NCBI RefSeq assembly: GCF_009674825.1 | Contig: NZ_WKJH01000004.1 | Span: forward strand, 186,001-250,000 | Reading direction: 5' to 3' | Source of the DNA: Maribacter luteus | GTDB taxonomy: Bacteria > Bacteroidota > Bacteroidia > Flavobacteriales > Flavobacteriaceae | Length of the DNA: 64,000 nucleotides | Shown here: positions 51,983 to 62,278 of the stretch, one piece after another | Layout of the letters: the number at the start of each line of letters is the position of its first letter | How positions within the stretch are numbered: the first letter of the stretch is position 1 | Notes under the pieces: model-generated | The model's input: only the letters and a program-made list of their open reading frames with translations | What the model was told of the DNA's origin: nothing | The model's database searches: none | Made by a program: the position numbers and the translations under genes

Positions 51983-52789
51983 ATGAGTATTTTAGTTGCT
52001 ACGAATTTTTCCAAAACATCTGAAAATGCGGTGGAATATGCTGCTTGTTTAGCTAAAGAATTCAAAACAAGACTGATTCTTTTCAATGCCTTTAAGATTC
52101 CTATCCATGCCTCCAATGCAAGATTATCGGCAAGCTTTGTTGAGAACTTAATGAACAAGAACAAAAATAAATTAAAGGAAATAGCATTAGGGCTTAAACG
52201 AAAATTCAGTATTGAGACAGAAACGGAATGTAGTTTTGTAGGTTTGGATCAAGAGGCGGACCGATTAATGCAAGCGTATGATTGTCGATTTTTGGTCATC
52301 GGGATGTCTTCCAAGTCCATGGAACAAAATTTATTGGGAAATCCTACTACGACCTTAATAAGTATGAAACGTTTTCCCGTTTTGGCCATTCCGGTAAATG
52401 CCAAATTCACTGGTATTAAACGCATCTTGTTCGCCTGTGACCTTTTGCAGGACATTCCTTTGAAAACCTTGGCCAAATTACGACGTATAGCGGCCGATTT
52501 AAAATCGGAGGTCACTGTATTTTATGCCGATCAGAAAATAAGTGAATTAGATGATATTCCGCATGATTCCATAGACAAAGGATTAGAAAATCTAACCCTC
52601 TTATATAAGAACGTAGAATCGAATAAAGTAATTGAGGCATTGGAAAAGGAAATCACAAGGTCAAAATCCGAACTGCTGGTGATGATGCCCAAAAAATATG
52701 GTTTTTGGGAATCACTTGTTCATAAAAGTAAGACAAGGGTCATGGCGTCAGGATTGAATATCCCATTGCTTTCAATCCCTATTGAATAA
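51983..52789 (+). CDS. Tandem universal stress protein
   Basis: The 268-residue protein carries two USP domains. The first has MSILVATNFSKTSENAVEYAACLA (1-24) and LVIGMSSKSMEQNLLGNPTTTLIS. The second begins about residue 145 with IKRILFACDLLQDIPLKTL and ends with an incomplete nucleotide-binding tail (MMPKKYGFWESLVHKSKTRVMASGLNIPLLSI). USP tandem proteins respond to starvation or redox stress. A terminator follows. Confidence 0.85.
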   Translation: MSILVATNFSKTSENAVEYAACLAKEFKTRLILFNAFKIPIHASNARLSASFVENLMNKNKNKLKEIALGLKRKFSIETETECSFVGLDQEADRLMQAYDCRFLVIGMSSKSMEQNLLGNPTTTLISMKRFPVLAIPVNAKFTGIKRILFACDLLQDIPLKTLAKLRRIAADLKSEVTVFYADQKISELDDIPHDSIDKGLENLTLLYKNVESNKVIEALEKEITRSKSELLVMMPKKYGFWESLVHKSKTRVMASGLNIPLLSIPIE

Positions 52790-52854
52790 GGATTGAATGG
52801 CTTTTTTTTACTACCTAAAAAAAGAGCATTAAACCAAATGTAAAATATTAAACC

Positions 52855-52885
52855 AAAAAAGGCTGTCAATAAAGGCAGCCTTTTT
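52855..52885. terminator. Bidirectional rho-independent terminator
   Basis: AAAAAGGCTG pairs with CAGCCTTTTT around a 10-nt loop. It is placed between the convergent USP and DUF4494 genes. Confidence 0.75.
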
Positions 52886-52907
52886 ATATGCGTATATGCG
52901 TAGTAGG

Positions 52908-53468
52908 CTACTCTTCTTCACCTGATAGAACATCGACCATTTCCAAAGCTTCATCCATGTCGTTATTTACAGGTACGGAGTCTTTTAATGCCGTAAACTT
53001 CTCCAGGCGTTCCATCTCATCCTCATCTCCTGAAAAATAGGGGAATACATCCATTATAGGGGATTCCGAAATGGCAGGGATCGTATAATCGCCCATGGTA
53101 TCTTTCATTACCACAATGGTATTCTCATAGGCTTCCTTAACATCATTGGCCTGCACCAATAGATACATATTCGTTTTGCGCTCCTTACCACTTTCCTCAT
53201 CAAAGGCTATTAAGGATACGCGGGATTTAAACCATCTATCCGAATTCTCAAAAGGATGTATTTCAGCATAATTGGCCACTTTGATATTCGTGATCTTAAT
53301 TTCCTCACTATCGCTCAAATAGGCCGACATTTCTTCGGTAATCCTACTTTCTGCTTCGGTATAGGAAACGGCATCGACCAAGAAAGGTTCGGTCTTTACC
53401 TTTAGCATACCCGAAGCTTCATCCAATTTTCTATATTTTACTTTACACTCATACCACGTTGCACTCAT
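52908..53468 (-). CDS. DUF4494 protein
   Basis: The protein starts MSATWYECKVKYRKLDEASGM and is typical of flavobacterial DUF4494, about 186 residues long. It carries conserved SYTEAESRITEEM, NIKVANYAEIHPFENSDRWFKS and YLLVQANDVKEAYENT segments. No signal peptide. Function is unknown. I start at the ATG at 53468; an upstream in-frame ATG adds 21 residues unlike the family. Confidence 0.85.
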   Translation of the reverse strand: MSATWYECKVKYRKLDEASGMLKVKTEPFLVDAVSYTEAESRITEEMSAYLSDSEEIKITNIKVANYAEIHPFENSDRWFKSRVSLIAFDEESGKERKTNMYLLVQANDVKEAYENTIVVMKDTMGDYTIPAISESPIMDVFPYFSGDEDEMERLEKFTALKDSVPVNNDMDEALEMVDVLSGEEE

Positions 53469-53785
53469 TTCTTTTTGTTTTAGGGGTGCCAAATATAGGT
53501 GTAAGCTTTTGCTGAAAAAGTGAAAAATCAAAATAGATATTCACAATTTTCGCTCAAATTTTGTACCCTTCGGATTGTAAGTGAGTTAGCTTTTTATCAT
53601 TCTAAATTTTAACTTTTTTAATCGTATAACTTATTCAGATAAGGCATTAAAGTAATTGCCTTATACAAGAATTAGTCTAAGGTTATATTTCAAATAGGTA
53701 ACGTACGGTACATTGGTATGTATAAAAGAGGGGATGGGGTTCCACCACTCCGTTTTGAGCTTAAAGCTCGGGTAACAAGAATCAT

Positions 53786-55849
53786 TTATAACAGTGCTTT
53801 CTCCTCTAATGTTTCTTTAAGAATATCATGATTCTCCCAAAAACGGTCTTCGATTTTTTTCATTACCTGCTCAAATTCAGGATGTTTTTTTAAAGGGGCT
53901 ATGGCCGGATCTAGTTCCATGAACAACAAGATCCAGTATTGAAAATGGTTTTTGGCTGAAAACTCCTTCAATTGGTCTATGGCTAAATCATATTGCCCTT
54001 GATGGGTATACATGACCGCCATACTTGCCGGTTTATAAATGGATTGGTCCTTTTCACAATAGTCCGCATACGATGTAAACAATCTGGAAGCTTCCTCGTC
54101 AAAGCCCATTTTTTCGAACACGAAGCCGATTTTAATATCCTCTTGGGGATAGATCTCCAAACCTTTCGATTTTCGAATATCATTAAACTGTTTGTAATAA
54201 TGATAAGCACTATCGTATTCCTTTTTAAAATAATGCAGTTTCGCGGTTTCCTGTAGAATATCCAACCGGGTGGTGTCTTTTCTCAATTCCTTTTTAATAA
54301 GTGTCAACGTTTGTTGCAGGTCTTTGTTTTTTGCATATAAAATATAGGCCTTGACATAGGGGGCATAATAATTCTGCGGATTGAAATCCAATGACCTATC
54401 TATATAATTAAGAGCCTCATCGGTGAATCCGGACTGGATCAGGGCATTCCCCAAATTCAAGTAGATATAACTTTTTCCTACTGAATCATTGGCCGCTATA
54501 TCCAATTGCACTCCTTTAAGGGCATATTCCAGATACTTCCCGGTATTGGGAACGAAATTGGAATATAAGAGTGCCAGCATCTGTACAACCGCTGAGGAAT
54601 TCGGGTTATATTCCAACGCTTTTAGAAGGTGTGGTAATGCCAAGCGATAATCGCCCGTATGTTGGTAGTAGAGGGATTTGGCAATAAGGCTTTCCGTTAG
54701 CTTGGAATCGTAAAGCAAGGCATTATCCGCATAATTATTGATTTTCTCCGTATATCTCTTTTCTTTCTTATACAGATCCAAATAGTAATAGGCTATGGCC
54801 AAATCGGCATAGACCAAAGCAAATTCCGGATCTTCTTCCAAGGCTTTCTCAAACAGCGGAATAGCTTTTAACAAACCTTCTTCGGTTCGCTGTAAAAATG
54901 GTTCCTGTGCCTTTAGATAATAATCATAAGCGACAAGGTTGTCGGTAGGCTTTTTATCTATTTGCTCCAATTCGGAAGGGGTGACATTGGCTTCAACTGC
55001 ACTAGCTATCTTTTTGGCCACTTCGTTTTGCAAAGCAAAAATATCTACGACCTCATGGGTATATTGCTGTCCCCAAATGCGAGAATCGGTCACCGCATCT
55101 ATCAATTGTATATTGAGCAGAACCTGATCACCGACTTTTTGTCCACTACCTTCCACAATATAATTAACCCCAAGGTCGGAAGCTATTTCCTGGATGTTCT
55201 TATCTGAGTTCCGGTATTTTTCAACCGATGTACGGCTGATAACCCTTAAATCCTTGATTTTTTGCAGGTTCCCTAGGGATGCTTCCATTAAACCGTTAAC
55301 AAAATACAGATTCGTTGAATCGCTACTCTCATTTTTAAAAGGAAGCACCGCGATTGACTTTTCGATTTTCGGAACATCGGAAGTATCCGTATTAGGGGAG
55401 GAGGGCATCAATACATATACTAAGCCTGCCAGTAAAAAACCTGCTACAGCCATTAGGGGCCATTGGTACCGCCTAAAAAACGGAAGCTTATCGGTTTCCG
55501 TTATCTCCTTAAAACCTTCTTCGCCCACTTCTCCCGGTGGATGCCCATACTGTTCCCGAAAGCATTTGATAAAATAGGACGTACTTCCAAAACCTACACG
55601 ATACGAAACCTCGGATACAGTTAGTTCAGATTCCTTTAATAACTCCATTGCCTGCTCAAGTCGAATTTTTCGTATGAACTGACTTGCCGAAAGCTGCGTA
55701 TACTTTTTGCATTTACGCAACAAATTAGATCTACTCATATACATGGCATCGGCCAACTCAGCTACCCCGAATTGTTCATCACCGAGACGCTCTAGAATAA
55801 TCGCCTCCGCCTCTCTTGTAAATTTCTGTCCTTTTAAATTATCCGACAT
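53786..55849 (-). CDS. AraC-HTH / TolB-like / TPR membrane regulator
   Basis: A 687-residue multidomain protein. Residues 14-108 hold an AraC-type HTH (ELADAMYMSRSNLLRKCKKY and SYRVGFGSTSYFIKCFREQYGHPPGE). Residues about 130-148 are one membrane helix. Residues 164-300 are a FlgO/TolB-like domain (KSIAVLPFKNESSDST, LRVISRTSVEKYR, DLGVNYIVEGSGQKVGDQVLLNIQLIDA, RIWGQQYTHEV). Residues about 330-650 are TPR repeats (for example EEDPEFALVYADLAIAYYYL and YNPNSSAVVQMLALLYSNF). It is a membrane-anchored transcriptional regulator of a type common in flavobacteria. It is divergent from the ankyrin lipoprotein gene, a probable target. Confidence 0.88.
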   Translation of the reverse strand: MSDNLKGQKFTREAEAIILERLGDEQFGVAELADAMYMSRSNLLRKCKKYTQLSASQFIRKIRLEQAMELLKESELTVSEVSYRVGFGSTSYFIKCFREQYGHPPGEVGEEGFKEITETDKLPFFRRYQWPLMAVAGFLLAGLVYVLMPSSPNTDTSDVPKIEKSIAVLPFKNESSDSTNLYFVNGLMEASLGNLQKIKDLRVISRTSVEKYRNSDKNIQEIASDLGVNYIVEGSGQKVGDQVLLNIQLIDAVTDSRIWGQQYTHEVVDIFALQNEVAKKIASAVEANVTPSELEQIDKKPTDNLVAYDYYLKAQEPFLQRTEEGLLKAIPLFEKALEEDPEFALVYADLAIAYYYLDLYKKEKRYTEKINNYADNALLYDSKLTESLIAKSLYYQHTGDYRLALPHLLKALEYNPNSSAVVQMLALLYSNFVPNTGKYLEYALKGVQLDIAANDSVGKSYIYLNLGNALIQSGFTDEALNYIDRSLDFNPQNYYAPYVKAYILYAKNKDLQQTLTLIKKELRKDTTRLDILQETAKLHYFKKEYDSAYHYYKQFNDIRKSKGLEIYPQEDIKIGFVFEKMGFDEEASRLFTSYADYCEKDQSIYKPASMAVMYTHQGQYDLAIDQLKEFSAKNHFQYWILLFMELDPAIAPLKKHPEFEQVMKKIEDRFWENHDILKETLEEKALL

Positions 55850-56069
55850 GGGTTTTCAGGTTGGTAGGTACACTTGTTCAACAAAGATAAACGATTAAGC
55901 TTCATGGTGAAAATGCAGTTCTTGCCGCATAATTTATATCGTTGCGCCATAATTTTTATCGCATCCGCAAGGCTTATACACAAAGCGGCATAGGTTATTG
56001 GTGCTGCATCAGCGTTTGTGGGATCTTTGGACTATCAAAATTAATGTTCAACAAATAATAATTAAAACC

Positions 56070-56657
56070 ATGAGAAAATTACAATTCAAATCAGTAAAAA
56101 AAATTACTTACGTCTTATTCATTTTAACATTGACCCTTTCCGCATGTGGGCAACAAAAAAAGAAATCGAACACGAAGGAGACCGCCCAAACCGAAGTAAA
56201 GGTTCCCGATATCGAATTGATGGCAGCCGTGGTCAGCGGCAATCTTGAAGCGGTAAAACAACATATCGAGGCAGGAACCGACCTTAATAAAAAAGATGCC
56301 ATGAGCGGAGCTACCGCTTTAATGTCTGCCATTACCTTCGATAAGACGGAAATCACCAAAGCACTTATAGATGCGGATGCCGATCTATCGATAAAGAACA
56401 ACGATGGGTCTACAGCCCTACATGTTGCCGCATTTTTCGGTAGGGTAGAGGCGGTTCAAATGTTGATCGATGCCAAGGCGGATAAATCCGTAAAAAACAC
56501 TTTCGGAGCAACGGCAAGGGAAAGTGTTCTAGCTCCCTTTGCGGATATGAAACCTATTTATGACATGATGCAACAACAATTGGGACCAATAGGTTTACAA
56601 CTCGATTTTGATGAGCTTGAAAAATCCCGTCCAGTGATTGCCATGATGCTGCAATAA
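56070..56657 (+). CDS. Ankyrin-repeat lipoprotein
   Basis: The lipoprotein signal peptide ends LSAC (Cys27 of the chosen start), so the start at ATG 56070 is preferred over the longer in-frame start at 55998. The mature part has about three ankyrin repeats (VSGNLEAVKQHIEAGTDLNKKD, TALMSAITFDKTEITKALIDADADLSIKNND, STALHVAAFFGRVEAVQMLIDAKADKSVKN). It may mediate protein contacts in the periplasm. An acyltransferase gene follows by 21 bp, and the HTH-TPR regulator gene is divergent upstream, so the three form a plausible module. Confidence 0.85.
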   Translation: MRKLQFKSVKKITYVLFILTLTLSACGQQKKKSNTKETAQTEVKVPDIELMAAVVSGNLEAVKQHIEAGTDLNKKDAMSGATALMSAITFDKTEITKALIDADADLSIKNNDGSTALHVAAFFGRVEAVQMLIDAKADKSVKNTFGATARESVLAPFADMKPIYDMMQQQLGPIGLQLDFDELEKSRPVIAMMLQ

Positions 56658-56678
56658 ACAAACTAAAACAAAGAAACA

Positions 56679-57782
56679 ATGAAATCAGCACGACGAAACG
56701 ACATTGATTGGCTACGGGTCATTTCCATAGCCTTGCTCTTGATCTACCATATCGCCATCGTTTTTCAACCCTGGGCCATGTTCGTAGGGTTTATTAAAAG
56801 TGAAAAATCGGTAGAGGAATTATGGGTACCGATGACCATGCTTAACGTTTGGCGCATACCTATCCTATTCTTCGTATCGGGTATGGGGCTCTTCTTTGCC
56901 ATGCGTAAACGCAACTGGAAACAACTCATAGGTGAACGTACTCAGCGTATCTTATTACCATTTGTTTTTGGATTCTTGGCTATTGCTCCCCTGCATATGT
57001 TCATTTTCCAAAAATTCTACAACCTGCCGTTGGGTTATTATCCGCATGCAGGCCACCTATGGTTCCTGGGCAATATCTTTGTCTACGTGCTGCTTTTTCT
57101 ACCGGTTTTCTACATATTAAAACATCGGGGAAACAAAAGGTTAAAGAATATCCTTGATAAAGTGATGTCGAATCCTGTCGGACCTCTATTGATCTCTATT
57201 TTCTTTATGTTGGAAGCGGTACTTGTAAATCCCCAGATCTATTCGCTTTATGCAGAAACCTGGCATGGTTTCTTCTTAGGGGCTTTGGCATTCTTCTTCG
57301 GTTACCTATTCGTTTACAGTGGCAATAATTTCTGGAGAACCGTAAAAAAATGGAAATGGGGTTATCTAACACTAGCGCTGATATTGTACATTATTCGATA
57401 TTTTGAATTCAATACGGAAGCACCAGGATATTTAATGGCCTTGGAATCAAATTGTTGGATTTTCGGCATCTTTGGCCTGGTACACCATTACATGAACCGT
57501 CCAAGTAAATTACTGAACTATTTAAGTCAGGCCGCATATCCCGTTTACATCATACACATGTTCGTACTGTATTTAGGGGCCTTGCTCATCTTGCCTGTGA
57601 AGATCGATCCCTTAATGCAATTTTTTGCCATTACGGTATTCACCTTTGCCGGTTGCTATTTGTTGTACGGGTTACTTATTCGTAGGATTTGGTTTATAAG
57701 GCCGTTCTTCGGTCTAAAAAAGAAGAAATCCAATAAAACAAGACAAGTTTCGGTAAGTCAAGAACCGATCGTACAAAAGTAA
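56679..57782 (+). CDS. Acyltransferase-3 family membrane protein
   Basis: The 367-residue protein has about ten membrane helices. The N-terminal motif RRNDIDWLRVISIALLLIYHIAIVF carries the conserved His of acyltransferase-3. PILFFVSGMGLFFAMRKRNWKQLIGERTQRILLPFVFGFL and HLWFLGNIFVYVLLFLPVFYILK are also family typical. The enzyme probably acylates a cell-envelope glycan or lipid. It is 21 bp downstream of the ankyrin lipoprotein, so likely co-transcribed. Confidence 0.88.
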   Translation: MKSARRNDIDWLRVISIALLLIYHIAIVFQPWAMFVGFIKSEKSVEELWVPMTMLNVWRIPILFFVSGMGLFFAMRKRNWKQLIGERTQRILLPFVFGFLAIAPLHMFIFQKFYNLPLGYYPHAGHLWFLGNIFVYVLLFLPVFYILKHRGNKRLKNILDKVMSNPVGPLLISIFFMLEAVLVNPQIYSLYAETWHGFFLGALAFFFGYLFVYSGNNFWRTVKKWKWGYLTLALILYIIRYFEFNTEAPGYLMALESNCWIFGIFGLVHHYMNRPSKLLNYLSQAAYPVYIIHMFVLYLGALLILPVKIDPLMQFFAITVFTFAGCYLLYGLLIRRIWFIRPFFGLKKKKSNKTRQVSVSQEPIVQK

Positions 57783-57802
57783 AACCATTGGTATCGATAT
57801 TG

Positions 57803-57839
57803 ATTCAGGGAGCCATAGCAAGGTATCCCTGAATTTTTT
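57803..57839 (+). terminator. Rho-independent terminator after the acyltransferase gene
   Basis: ATTCAGGGA (57803-57811) pairs with TCCCTGAAT (57826-57834) and is followed by a T run. Confidence 0.8.
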
Positions 57840-58115
57840 CATTTTAATAAGAATCATTGGCAAGCAGATAAATTTCTAAACATATATCAAGGATAATGGT
57901 GCTGAACCTTTAACACCTTTCAGGTAAAACCTTCCATTATAAATTGATAAAAAAAAGATACATTCAACAAATATTCCTTAATACCAAACCTTTGAAATAC
58001 TCATTTTATAATAACAACTATAAATCAGTATCATAATGTGAAAAAAAAATTGGAAATCATTAACTTAATCCAACTTGAGTGCCAATTTAAGATTTAAACG
58101 AGTGAAATTCAGAAT
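57840..58115. other. Intergenic, AT-rich leader of the amidase gene, nothing recognised
   Basis: I see no palindrome, small gene or clear TAnnTTTG element. Confidence 0.5.
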
Positions 58116-59654
58116 ATGAGTATACCGAAAAACCTATATCCCTTCCTTATACTATTCTTAGCTTGCATAGGATGTAAAGAAGAACCAAAAACCACAAATC
58201 CTCTTGATATTTCGGAATTGACCATTTCTAAAATCCATAATGGGTATGAACAAAACGATTTTACAAGTGTACAATTAGTACAGGCTTATTTAAACCGAAT
58301 TCGATTATTGGATACGGTCATAAATTCCATAACGGCCGTAAATCCTAAGGCAATCGAAATTGCGCAAGCATTGGACGATGAATTTTTGGAAACAGGAAAA
58401 CTAAGACCTTTGCACGGTATTCCGATCCTTGTAAAGGACAACATCAATACAGCAGGACTCCCGACCACGGCAGGTGCATTGGCCTTAAAGGATTTTATTC
58501 CCCAAGAAGACGCCTTTATAATTAAAAAACTTGTTGGTGCAGGAGCCATCATCATTGCCAAGACCAATATGGCCGAATGGGCCTTTAGCCCCATGCATAC
58601 TGAAAGTTCTACTTTCGGTACGACCAGAAACCCATATAATATAGCCCATGTGCCTGCGGGTTCAAGTGGAGGTACGGCAGCTTCCGTTGCAGCAAATTTC
58701 GGTACCATAGGATTGGGCACTGACACCGGGAATTCTATTAGAGGCCCTTCTTCACATTGCGCCCTAGTGGGTTTTCGTACCACTTTGGGACTTATAAGCA
58801 GAAGTGCCATCGTACCCCTTTATTTAAGAAACGATGTGGTTGGACCCATGGGCAGGACCGTAGAAGATGCGACCAAATTATTGGAAGTCATGGCAGGTTA
58901 TGACCCAAATGATTCCATCACCACCTATTCAAAAGGAAAAATACCCGGGAATTACACCCAATACTTAAGAAAGGATGGATTAAAAAACGCTAGGATTGGC
59001 GTATTGAGGACTTTGAGCGATAACGACCCACACCCAGAAATAAAAGCTTTGTTCGGGCAGGCCCTTTCAGATTTAGACACACTGGGTGCAACGGTTATTG
59101 ACCCCATAACCATTCCTGATTTTGAGGCTTTAAGGCAAAATCAATGGTGTGCCACATTCACCGAAGATCTGGAAGATTACCTAACCGAATATGTAAAAAA
59201 CGACACTATAAAGACCATAGAGGACATTATACGTATCGGCAGTAATTCCGAGTTCGCTAAAGAAAGGGTGAAACGCAATGCGGCCAATAGTGGAAGATGG
59301 GAAGATTCTGAAATACCTTGTTTAGATGCGTATACCGATATTCGCCGTGTTGCATACCGCGAAGCGATTGAAAAGGTAATGGATTCCTTAAACTTGGATG
59401 CCATTGTTTACCCTTCATGGAACCACCCACCTGCAAAGATCAATTTGTTTTCAGAGGAGTACAAAGGAGATAACAATCAAGTTGTAAGTCCACATACCGG
59501 TCAACCCGCTTTTACCGTTCCGATGGGATATACCAGTGAAAACCTTCCTGCGGGATTGCAATTTTTAGGCAGAATGTACGATGAACCTAATTTGATCCGA
59601 CTGTCTTATTCCTATGAACAAGGAACTAAACATAGAAAGGTGCCGAAATTATAA
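58116..59654 (+). CDS. Amidase-signature-family lipoprotein
   Basis: A 512-residue amidase with a lipoprotein signal ending CIGC (Cys20). The amidase signature is complete: Lys107 (LVKDNINT), the cis-Ser region AGSSGGTAAS (Ser183/184) and nucleophile Ser207 in GTDTGNSIRGPSS, forming the Ser-cis-Ser-Lys triad. The signal implies the enzyme is exported, which is unusual for the cytoplasmic GatA-type members but matches known secreted amidases. Substrate unknown; possible roles are amide or peptide hydrolysis in the periplasm. Confidence 0.88.
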   Translation: MSIPKNLYPFLILFLACIGCKEEPKTTNPLDISELTISKIHNGYEQNDFTSVQLVQAYLNRIRLLDTVINSITAVNPKAIEIAQALDDEFLETGKLRPLHGIPILVKDNINTAGLPTTAGALALKDFIPQEDAFIIKKLVGAGAIIIAKTNMAEWAFSPMHTESSTFGTTRNPYNIAHVPAGSSGGTAASVAANFGTIGLGTDTGNSIRGPSSHCALVGFRTTLGLISRSAIVPLYLRNDVVGPMGRTVEDATKLLEVMAGYDPNDSITTYSKGKIPGNYTQYLRKDGLKNARIGVLRTLSDNDPHPEIKALFGQALSDLDTLGATVIDPITIPDFEALRQNQWCATFTEDLEDYLTEYVKNDTIKTIEDIIRIGSNSEFAKERVKRNAANSGRWEDSEIPCLDAYTDIRRVAYREAIEKVMDSLNLDAIVYPSWNHPPAKINLFSEEYKGDNNQVVSPHTGQPAFTVPMGYTSENLPAGLQFLGRMYDEPNLIRLSYSYEQGTKHRKVPKL

Positions 59655-59939
59655 ACCTGAATTAAAACATTTCGCCTTTTTTTTGATGGTTCATTTTAAT
59701 GAATTCGACAAATATATCCTTCAATAAAAAAACAATTCCACTTCATAAAGGGAAAAAATAGGCCGTTTTTAGAAAAATTTACAATGTTTTCCATGTCATA
59801 TCCCTTTAACTCCATATGCAAAATTACCGCTAAACTATTCTATATTATCCCTCCCTAAAAAAAGTGAAAAATATTTTATTTCCGCACCTCTTGATTTTAG
59901 ACGCTTCCGCCGTAAACCCCCGTATAAAAGGGCATTTAA
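59655..59939. other. Intergenic, nothing recognised upstream of the pfl control region
   Basis: AT-rich DNA with a T run at 59679-59685 but no inverted repeat with a stem to support a terminator for the amidase gene. Confidence 0.5.
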
Positions 59940-59982
59940 TGACATTTGTCAGTTTTATCCGGTTTCATAAGTCATAATTTTG
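59940..59982 (+). promoter_or_regulatory. Crp/Fnr-type box plus -7 element, pfl promoter
   Basis: TGACATTTGTCA (59940-59951) is a TGA-N6-TCA dyad. Twenty-three nt later is TAATTTTG (59975-59982), identical to the element in the Old Yellow Enzyme promoter. No -33 TTG is present, as expected for class II activation. Confidence 0.65.
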
Positions 59983-60028
59983 GAGCTGTTAAACAATCAT
60001 TCAAAAACAGAATATTAAACAGATTGAT

Positions 60029-62254
60029 GTGGAAGTAAAACAATTAAAAAGCGGAGTTTGGACAGAGAGTGTCAACGTAAGGGATTTTGTATTCAACAAC
60101 ATTACCCCTTATCATGGAACCCACGATTTTTTAGTAGGACCAAGTGAAAGAACCCAAAGACTTTGGGAAATTTGTAAAGAAGCAACACAAGAAGAAAGAC
60201 AAAACAATGGTGTTCGTTCTGTAGATACGGAAACGATCTCTACCGTAAGTGCTTTTGAGGCCGGTTATATAGATAAAGAAAATGAAGTAATCGTAGGGCT
60301 TCAAACAGATGAGCTGCTAAAAAGGACCATGAAACCGTTCGGCGGATTCAAAGTGGTTCAAAAAGCATTGTCTGAACAAGGGCTTGAACCCAATAAAAGT
60401 TTAACGAATTTATTCTCTAAATACGTTAAAACGCATAACGATGGCGTATTTGATGCCTATACTTCGGAAATCAAAAAATTCCGTTCTTTAGGTTTCTTAA
60501 CAGGATTACCTGACAACTATGCAAGGGGAAGGATCATTGGTGATTATCGCCGTGTAGCGTTATATGGAATCAATTTCTTGATCGAATCCAAAAAAGCGGA
60601 CTTGGAAAATATTACAGGCCCTATGAGCGATGCCGTAATCCGTTTACGTGAAGAGGTAGCTGAGCAGATCAAGGCGCTTAAGGAAATGATCGAATTAGGA
60701 GCCAAATACGATTTGGATTTGGCCCGTCCTGCCCAAAATGCACAAGAAGCCGTACAATGGACTTACATGGCTTATTTAGCCGCTGTTAAGTCTCAAGATG
60801 GCGCTGCAATGTCATTGGGTAATGTATCTACTTTCCTTGATATTTTTATTGAGAAAGATTTAGAGGAAGGTTTGATCACCGAGGTGGAAGCCCAGGAATA
60901 TATTGACCAATTCGTAATGAAATTACGTATGGTCCGCCACTTAAGAATGGGAGCTTATGACGAGATATTCGCCGGGGACCCAACTTGGGTTACCGAAGCA
61001 ATCGGAGGTATGTTGGCAGACGGAAGAAGTAAAGTGACCAAAACATCTTTCCGTTTCTTGAACACCTTATATAATTTAGGCCCTTCACCCGAACCTAACA
61101 TTACTATTCTTTGGTCAGAATCCTTACCACAGAACTTTAAGGACTATTGTGCCAAGGTTTCCATCGACACATCTTCCATTCAGTTTGAAAATGATAATTT
61201 AATGCGTGAGAATCGCGGTTCTGATGATTATGGGATCGCATGTTGTGTATCTTACCAAGAATTAGGGAAATCCATACAGTTCTTCGGTGCACGTACCAAC
61301 CTTGCCAAAACGTTATTATTGGCACTTAATGGCGGACGTTGTGAGTTTACCGGACAACAAGTTGTTGATGGTATTCCTGAGTATACTGATGAGTATTTGG
61401 ATTTCGATAAAGTAATGGCCAACTTTAAGATCGCCATGAAAGAAGTTGCACGTGTTTATAATGACTCTATGAACATTATTCACTACATGCATGATAAGTA
61501 CTATTATGAAAAGGCCCAAATGGCTTTGATAGATACCAATCCGAGCATCAACCTTGCATATGGTATAGCAGGTTTATCCATTGTTGCCGATTCACTTTCT
61601 GCTATAAAACATGCCAAAGTAAAACCTATTAGGAATGAGGAAGGGTTAACTGTCGATTTTAAAATCGAAGGTGAATTCCCATGTTATGGAAATGATGACG
61701 ATAGGGTGGATCTATTGGCAAGACAAGCGGTAGCTGATTTCAACAACGAACTAAAACAACTACCGGTTTACAAAAATGCAGAACCAACCATGTCTGTTTT
61801 AACCATTACATCCAATGTTTCTTATGGTAAGAAAACAGGGGCAACTCCCGATGGTAGGGCACATGGTATACCTTTTGCTCCAGGAGCCAACCCAATGCAC
61901 GGTCGCGATAAGAACGGAGCCATCGCTTCATTGAACTCCGTATCCAAAATCGACTATAAAGATTCTTTGGACGGTATTTCGAATACATTCTCCATTGTTC
62001 CTAAATCCTTAGGTTCATCGGAACAGGATAGGATAGACAACCTAGCAACGACCCTTGATGGATATTTCTCTAGAAATGCACAGCATTTGAACGTGAATGT
62101 CCTAAACAAGGAAACATTGTTGGATGCTATGGAAAATCCAGGGGAATACCCACAATTGACCATTCGTGTATCTGGTTATGCTGTCAACTTTGTTCGTTTG
62201 ACCAAAGAGCAGCAAATGGAAGTTATTACACGTTCTTTCCACGAATCCATGTAA
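60029..62254 (+). CDS. pflB: Formate C-acetyltransferase (pyruvate formate-lyase)
   Basis: The 741-residue glycyl-radical enzyme converts pyruvate and CoA to acetyl-CoA and formate anaerobically. Active-site Cys405-Cys406 lie in [10 protein letters not shown], and the glycyl radical Gly716 lies in [15 protein letters not shown] near the C-terminus. Other signatures include [13 protein letters not shown] and [22 protein letters not shown]. The reading frame starts with GTG at 60029 (an ATG 2 bp upstream is out of frame). The gene is first of pflB-pflA-focA and follows the Crp/Fnr-type promoter. Confidence 0.95.
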   Translation: MEVKQLKSGVWTESVNVRDFVFNNITPYHGTHDFLVGPSERTQRLWEICKEATQEERQNNGVRSVDTETISTVSAFEAGYIDKENEVIVGLQTDELLKRTMKPFGGFKVVQKALSEQGLEPNKSLTNLFSKYVKTHNDGVFDAYTSEIKKFRSLGFLTGLPDNYARGRIIGDYRRVALYGINFLIESKKADLENITGPMSDAVIRLREEVAEQIKALKEMIELGAKYDLDLARPAQNAQEAVQWTYMAYLAAVKSQDGAAMSLGNVSTFLDIFIEKDLEEGLITEVEAQEYIDQFVMKLRMVRHLRMGAYDEIFAGDPTWVTEAIGGMLADGRSKVTKTSFRFLNTLYNLGPSPEPNITILWSESLPQNFKDYCAKVSIDTSSIQFENDNLMRENRGSDDYGIACCVSYQELGKSIQFFGARTNLAKTLLLALNGGRCEFTGQQVVDGIPEYTDEYLDFDKVMANFKIAMKEVARVYNDSMNIIHYMHDKYYYEKAQMALIDTNPSINLAYGIAGLSIVADSLSAIKHAKVKPIRNEEGLTVDFKIEGEFPCYGNDDDRVDLLARQAVADFNNELKQLPVYKNAEPTMSVLTITSNVSYGKKTGATPDGRAHGIPFAPGANPMHGRDKNGAIASLNSVSKIDYKDSLDGISNTFSIVPKSLGSSEQDRIDNLATTLDGYFSRNAQHLNVNVLNKETLLDAMENPGEYPQLTIRVSGYAVNFVRLTKEQQMEVITRSFHESM

Positions 62255-62278
62255 TTTTTTTAATATTTGCATTGAACG

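Noticed and set aside
53755-53775. GAGCTTAAAGCTC repeat downstream of the HTH-TPR regulator
   Set aside because: A 1-nt loop and no T tract; not a credible terminator.
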